Below, piece by piece: positions 60,962-64,000 of a DNA stretch of 64,000 nucleotides. The stretch's first letter is position 1. Every line of letters starts with the position of its first letter. This DNA comes from Comamonadaceae bacterium (GTDB taxonomy: Bacteria > Pseudomonadota > Gammaproteobacteria > Burkholderiales > Burkholderiaceae_C): the NCBI GenBank assembly GCA_027486755.1, contig JAIXOM010000013.1, positions 1 to 64,000 on the forward strand, written 5' to 3'. A program made the translations under genes and the position numbers. The notes beneath the pieces are model-generated. The model did not search any database. It was not told where the DNA came from and saw only the letters and a list, made by a program, of their open reading frames with translations.

Positions 60962-61792
60962 TCACCGGCGGGCCAGCAGCAGCGAAGCCGCCTGCGCCGC
61001 CGCCATGCCGACCTGCACGCCGGCGGCCCGGGCCAGGGCATTGCAGGCGCTGATGATGCCCTCGTGGTAGCTGCTCAGCCCGTCGCCCATGCGCGCCAGC
61101 CGCGCATCCACCGTCGCGCCGGCCAGCCCCTCTGACTCCACCATCGCCAGGCCGGCGATGCCCGCATCATCACGCCCCTTGCCGCCGTCGGAGCAGATGA
61201 AGCCGAAAGGTCGGGCCTTGAGCAAATAGGGCACGGCGCTGCGGCCGGTGTGCCCGGCCGTCACCAGCACATTGCGCACATCTTCCGGCAGGGCAAAGGC
61301 GATCGAGTCGGTGCACACCACCTGCCGGCCGTCGGCCGCCGTCTCCATGACGGTGCGGTTGGTCACCTCGCTGGCCAGCAGCTGGGCCGGCTCACGCTCG
61401 AGCATGGCCAAGGCCGCCTCGCGCACGGGCATGCCCAGGCGCACACCGCAATCGGTCGCCGGGCGGTTGGCAAAACTGATGCGGCCTTGCTGATACAGGT
61501 CCACGCCATCGCCCAGGCGCACGCCCATCACATCGGCGGTCGCCGCCGCAATGTTCAGGGCCTCCAGGTACCACAGGCCAGCCACCGAGGCGCCGGCCGG
61601 GCCAACGCCGCAGTCGATGCCGATGGCCCCCCGCGGGCCTTGCGCGGCAATGAAGCGCGCCGGCAGCACGCCGCAGTAAGAGGCATTGACGACCACGTCG
61701 CGGCCGCGGTTGTACTCGCCGACGTCATAGGCCGAATCCATGGCCATGATGCGGCCCCGTGAGCCTGCATAGAGTTCGGTTTGCGCGCCCAT
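60962..61792 (-). CDS. Unrecognised protein with two homologous halves (copy B)
   Basis: A 276-aa paralogue of the gene at 55726-56565, clearly alignable along its whole length: both have AxDSA near 17-23, a first half with VLPAR, IG.D.GVGP, AGLWY-EALNI, GDGVD and GRIS, and a second half with NVLVTAGHTGRS, FGFICSDGG-GR-D, AGLA, ATVD-RLARMGDG, EGIIS and VGM. It lies 2 bases after the SDR stop, so they are in one operon. In copy B the first DGG is DCG (C61). Function unknown. Confidence 0.85.
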   Translation of the reverse strand: MGAQTELYAGSRGRIMAMDSAYDVGEYNRGRDVVVNASYCGVLPARFIAAQGPRGAIGIDCGVGPAGASVAGLWYLEALNIAAATADVMGVRLGDGVDLYQQGRISFANRPATDCGVRLGMPVREAALAMLEREPAQLLASEVTNRTVMETAADGRQVVCTDSIAFALPEDVRNVLVTAGHTGRSAVPYLLKARPFGFICSDGGKGRDDAGIAGLAMVESEGLAGATVDARLARMGDGLSSYHEGIISACNALARAAGVQVGMAAAQAASLLLARR

Positions 61793-61794
61793 GG

Positions 61795-62553
61795 TCAGAG
61801 CAGGGTCTCGCCGCCGTCGGGCACGGTGGTGGTTCCGGTCATGAAGCCGGCGTCATCGGAGAGCAGGAAACACACCGGTCCAGCAATGTCCTCGGCCTCA
61901 CCCACCCGCTTGAGCATGTTCAGGCTGGCGGCCTGTGCCGTGCCCTTGTCCATGTCGCCGCCGCCACGCATCTTCCACAGCGGTTCGGTCATGCCGGTGC
62001 GGATGCGCCCCGGCGCCACCACATTGACCCGCACCAGGGGCGCGGCCTCCATCGCCAGTTGGCGGGTGAATCCGGCAATCGCACTCTTGGCCGCGCCATA
62101 GGGGGCATTAAAGGGTTGCGCCACGATGGCCGCGATCGAGGCCACATTGACGATGGCGCCGCCGCCCTGGGCACGCATGATGGGCAGCACGTTCTTGCAC
62201 ACCAAAAAAGTGCCGCCCACATGAACGCCCATCATGCGGTTCCAGCGCTCGAGTGTCCACTCCTCGATGGGGCCGAAATCGGCATGACCGGCGGCATTGA
62301 AGGCCGCATCAATGCGGCCTAAGGTCTTCATGGCCGCAGCCACTGCATCGCGCACGCCCTCTTCGCTGGCCACATCGCAGGCCAGGCCGATCGCGCCCGG
62401 CAATTGCGCGGCCACCGCCTGCGCCTTGTCGCCGTCGATGTCGAGCAGGACCACCCGCCCGCCCTCCTGCGTATAACGGCGCGCGACGGCAGCGGCAAGC
62501 CCCGAGCCTGCACCCGTGGCCAGTAAGACCTTGCCCTCAAAACGTTTTGTCAT
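61795..62553 (-). CDS. Short-chain dehydrogenase/reductase
   Basis: A 252-aa SDR with ATGAGSGLAAAVARR (TGxxxGxA), NAAGH, active-site YGAAK in APYGAAKSAIAGF and RVNVVAPG. Immediately upstream of the copy B gene and after an alpha/beta hydrolase gene on the same strand. It probably works in the same pathway, oxidising or reducing a hydroxyl. The exact substrate is unknown. Confidence 0.9.
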   Translation of the reverse strand: MTKRFEGKVLLATGAGSGLAAAVARRYTQEGGRVVLLDIDGDKAQAVAAQLPGAIGLACDVASEEGVRDAVAAAMKTLGRIDAAFNAAGHADFGPIEEWTLERWNRMMGVHVGGTFLVCKNVLPIMRAQGGGAIVNVASIAAIVAQPFNAPYGAAKSAIAGFTRQLAMEAAPLVRVNVVAPGRIRTGMTEPLWKMRGGGDMDKGTAQAASLNMLKRVGEAEDIAGPVCFLLSDDAGFMTGTTTVPDGGETLL

Positions 62554-62591
62554 CGTCGATTCCCATGGTCAAAAGAGAAAGTGCGGCGGCC

Positions 62592-63482
62592 TCAGCCCGC
62601 CTGGCTGGCAAAGAAGGACAGCAGGGCCTGGGCGGTTTGCGGGGCGGCATGCTCTGGGAACCAATGCCCCCCGGGGACCGTGCCCACACGCAGATCGGCG
62701 CAGCGCGCGCGCCAGGCCGCCTCGATGTCCATGAGCGTACACATCAGCCCGTTGGCCCCCCACAGGGCCAGCGTCGGACAGGCCAGCCGGATATGCAGAT
62801 CGGCCTCATCATGGTCCAGATCTATGCTCGCCCCGGCACGGTAGTCGCAGCAGGAGGCATGGATCATGGCCGGGTCCCGCCAGCAGCGCCGGTACTCGGC
62901 CAGCATTTGCGGATCGAAGCTATCCAGCCCCTTACCGCCGACCGCCACCAGGCAGCTCTCGAAATAAAAGTCCGGATCGGCGCCAATCAGGCGCTCGGGA
63001 TAAGGCGCCGGCTGCGGCAGAAAATACCACTGCCAGTAGGTCTGCGCGATCTTCTTGTTGGTCTGGTGGTACAGGGCATGGGTAGGCACCAGGTCCAGCA
63101 CCGTCAATGAGCGCACCTGCTGCGGCCAGTCCAGTGCCATGCGGTGGGCCACGCGGCCGCCCCGGTCATGGCCCACCACATGAAAGCGCTCATGGCCCAG
63201 GGCCCGCATCAGGCCCACCTGGTCGGCCGCCATTGCACGGAAGGCGTAATTGGAATGATCGGGCAGGCCAGCGGGCTTGGAGGAGTCGCCATAGCCGCGC
63301 AGGTCGGCGCAGACCACGGTGTGTTTTTCAGCCAGCAGCGGTGCGAGCAGGGCCCATTCGGACAGGGTCTGCGGATAGCCGTGCAGCAGCAGGACCGGAT
63401 CGCCCTGGCCCCCTGAGACGCAGTGGATGCTGAGCTCACCGACCTGCACATGACGACGCTCAAAGCCTTCGAACAATGCCAT
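62592..63482 (-). CDS. Alpha/beta hydrolase of the haloacetate dehalogenase/epoxide hydrolase type
   Basis: A 296-aa hydrolase. The nucleophile is D106 in VVGHDRGGRVAHRMALD, very close to fluoroacetate dehalogenases, and the following R107 and R110 match the carboxylate-binding arginines. YWQWYFLPQPAP corresponds to their halide-pocket H-W, but the histidine is Q151 (W152 kept). The C-terminal GGHWFPEHAAP supplies the base histidine. So it may be a dehalogenase, an epoxide hydrolase or a related esterase. The substrate cannot be fixed from sequence. Confidence 0.87.
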   Translation of the reverse strand: MALFEGFERRHVQVGELSIHCVSGGQGDPVLLLHGYPQTLSEWALLAPLLAEKHTVVCADLRGYGDSSKPAGLPDHSNYAFRAMAADQVGLMRALGHERFHVVGHDRGGRVAHRMALDWPQQVRSLTVLDLVPTHALYHQTNKKIAQTYWQWYFLPQPAPYPERLIGADPDFYFESCLVAVGGKGLDSFDPQMLAEYRRCWRDPAMIHASCCDYRAGASIDLDHDEADLHIRLACPTLALWGANGLMCTLMDIEAAWRARCADLRVGTVPGGHWFPEHAAPQTAQALLSFFASQAG

Positions 63483-63497
63483 TGCTGTGCCCGCTGC

Positions 63498-64000
63498 TCA
63501 GGCCAGGGTGGAGCGAAACATCAGCCGCCGGTTCTCTGGCAGGTCCAAGGCGTCAAAGTCGTAGTCGATGGGCGCGTAGTGCATGGCGCAGCGGTTGTCC
63601 CAGAAGATGATGTCGCCCGGTGCCCAGCGGTGGCGGTAGGTGTGCGCCGGGCGCGCGCTCAGCTGGAACAAATAGTCCAGCAGCGGGGCGCTTTCGGCCA
63701 CGGTCCAGCCTTCGAAATGGTCCACCATCTGCTCGCTCACGTACAGGGCCAGCCGGCCAGAATCCTCGTGCCGGCGCAGTACCGGATGGAAGGTGCCGCT
63801 GAGTTCCTCCAGCTCTCCCTCCTTCACGCTGGAAAAAGGCCGACGACCCGTGCCCGCCAGGGTGCGCGAGCTAAAGAGCGAGTGAAAGGCCCGCATCGAG
63901 CCCAGCGTGGCCCGCAGCCCATCTGAGAGGGCCTCACAAGCCTGGTACATATTGGCAAACATGGTGTCGCCGCCGAACGCTGGCGCATGAACACAACGCA
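63498..64000 (-). CDS. TauD/TfdA-family 2-oxoglutarate dioxygenase (partial, 5' end beyond window)
   Basis: The C-terminal 167 codons of a TauD/TfdA Fe(II)/2-oxoglutarate dioxygenase; the reading frame stays open to the window edge (APAFGGDTMFANMYQACEAL). The later WAPGDIIFWDNRCAMHYAPI carries the distal metal histidine, and RRLMFRSTLA carries the 2-oxoglutarate arginine. The HxD motif would lie near or beyond the edge. It is probably the first known gene of the copy B operon and could open an ether, sulfonate or aryloxy substrate. Confidence 0.88.
   Translation of the reverse strand, partial: RCVHAPAFGGDTMFANMYQACEALSDGLRATLGSMRAFHSLFSSRTLAGTGRRPFSSVKEGELEELSGTFHPVLRRHEDSGRLALYVSEQMVDHFEGWTVAESAPLLDYLFQLSARPAHTYRHRWAPGDIIFWDNRCAMHYAPIDYDFDALDLPENRRLMFRSTLA

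Noticed and set aside
59223..60965. 580-codon open frame on the minus strand opposite the acyl-CoA ligase
   Set aside because: The plus strand shows a full ligase with all motifs. The minus frame has no recognisable domain and is a third-position GC shadow.

Overview
The window is a GC-rich stretch of a betaproteobacterial chromosome, most likely Burkholderiales (Comamonadaceae- or Alcaligenaceae-like). The clues are six intact Bug-type (TctC-like) periplasmic receptors with no TctA/TctB membrane partner, a paaN-type phenylacetate operon, CaiB/HpaI/CitE-type catabolic genes and REP-like GC-rich palindromes between genes. I saw no rRNA, tRNA, phage, insertion sequence or CRISPR array. Nearly all of the DNA codes for catabolic enzymes, solute-binding proteins and one-component regulators, so it reads as a heterotroph specialised in aromatic and organic acids.

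Layout. 0.2-5.4 kb: a complete oligopeptide-type ABC importer on the minus strand, divergent from a VOC-fold gene. 6.3-7.9 kb: two repeat-filled gaps around an alpha/beta hydrolase. 7.9-16.6 kb: a catabolic region with a two-module VOC dioxygenase-like protein, class II aldolase-Bug-SDR, a second aldolase that has lost its metal histidines, and the operon cupin-SDR-SDR-HpaI aldolase-Bug. 16.7-20.9 kb: SRAP (DNA-protein crosslink) protein, Hsp20, a decayed Bug tail, an intact Bug gene, a membrane protein and an IclR regulator. 21.0-27.5 kb: operon MBL-VOC-FAD monooxygenase-DUF2783-TRAP receptor, with the TRAP membrane subunits on the opposite strand beyond a bidirectional terminator. 27.7-37.0 kb: phenylacetate operon paaN-G-I-K-A-B-C-D-E-X (upper pathway only). 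37.2-42.6 kb: MFS exporter, small lipoprotein, LysR regulator, a cNMP-binding histidine kinase and a divergent hybrid kinase. 42.7-45.2 kb: SnoaL-Rieske oxygenase-MarR. 45.3-48.8 kb: photolyase-like protein, DCC-Coq7 fusion, sulfatase. 48.9-55.5 kb: Bug, GntR and CaiB, then CitE-like lyase-CMD-Bug-Bug. 55.7-64.0 kb: a degradation island (amidohydrolase, three CoA/SDR enzymes, acyl-CoA ligase, dehalogenase-like hydrolase, TauD-type dioxygenase) holding two copies of a protein family I do not recognise, each built from two homologous halves.

The most unusual items are that duplicated-half family (55726-56565 and 60962-61792), the DCC-Coq7 fusion, a photolyase-like protein whose FAD module comes before an alpha/beta module, and several enzymes whose catalytic or metal residues are lost in a coordinated way (MBL fold, class II aldolase, SDR). 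All functional statements come from reading motifs. No database search was run.
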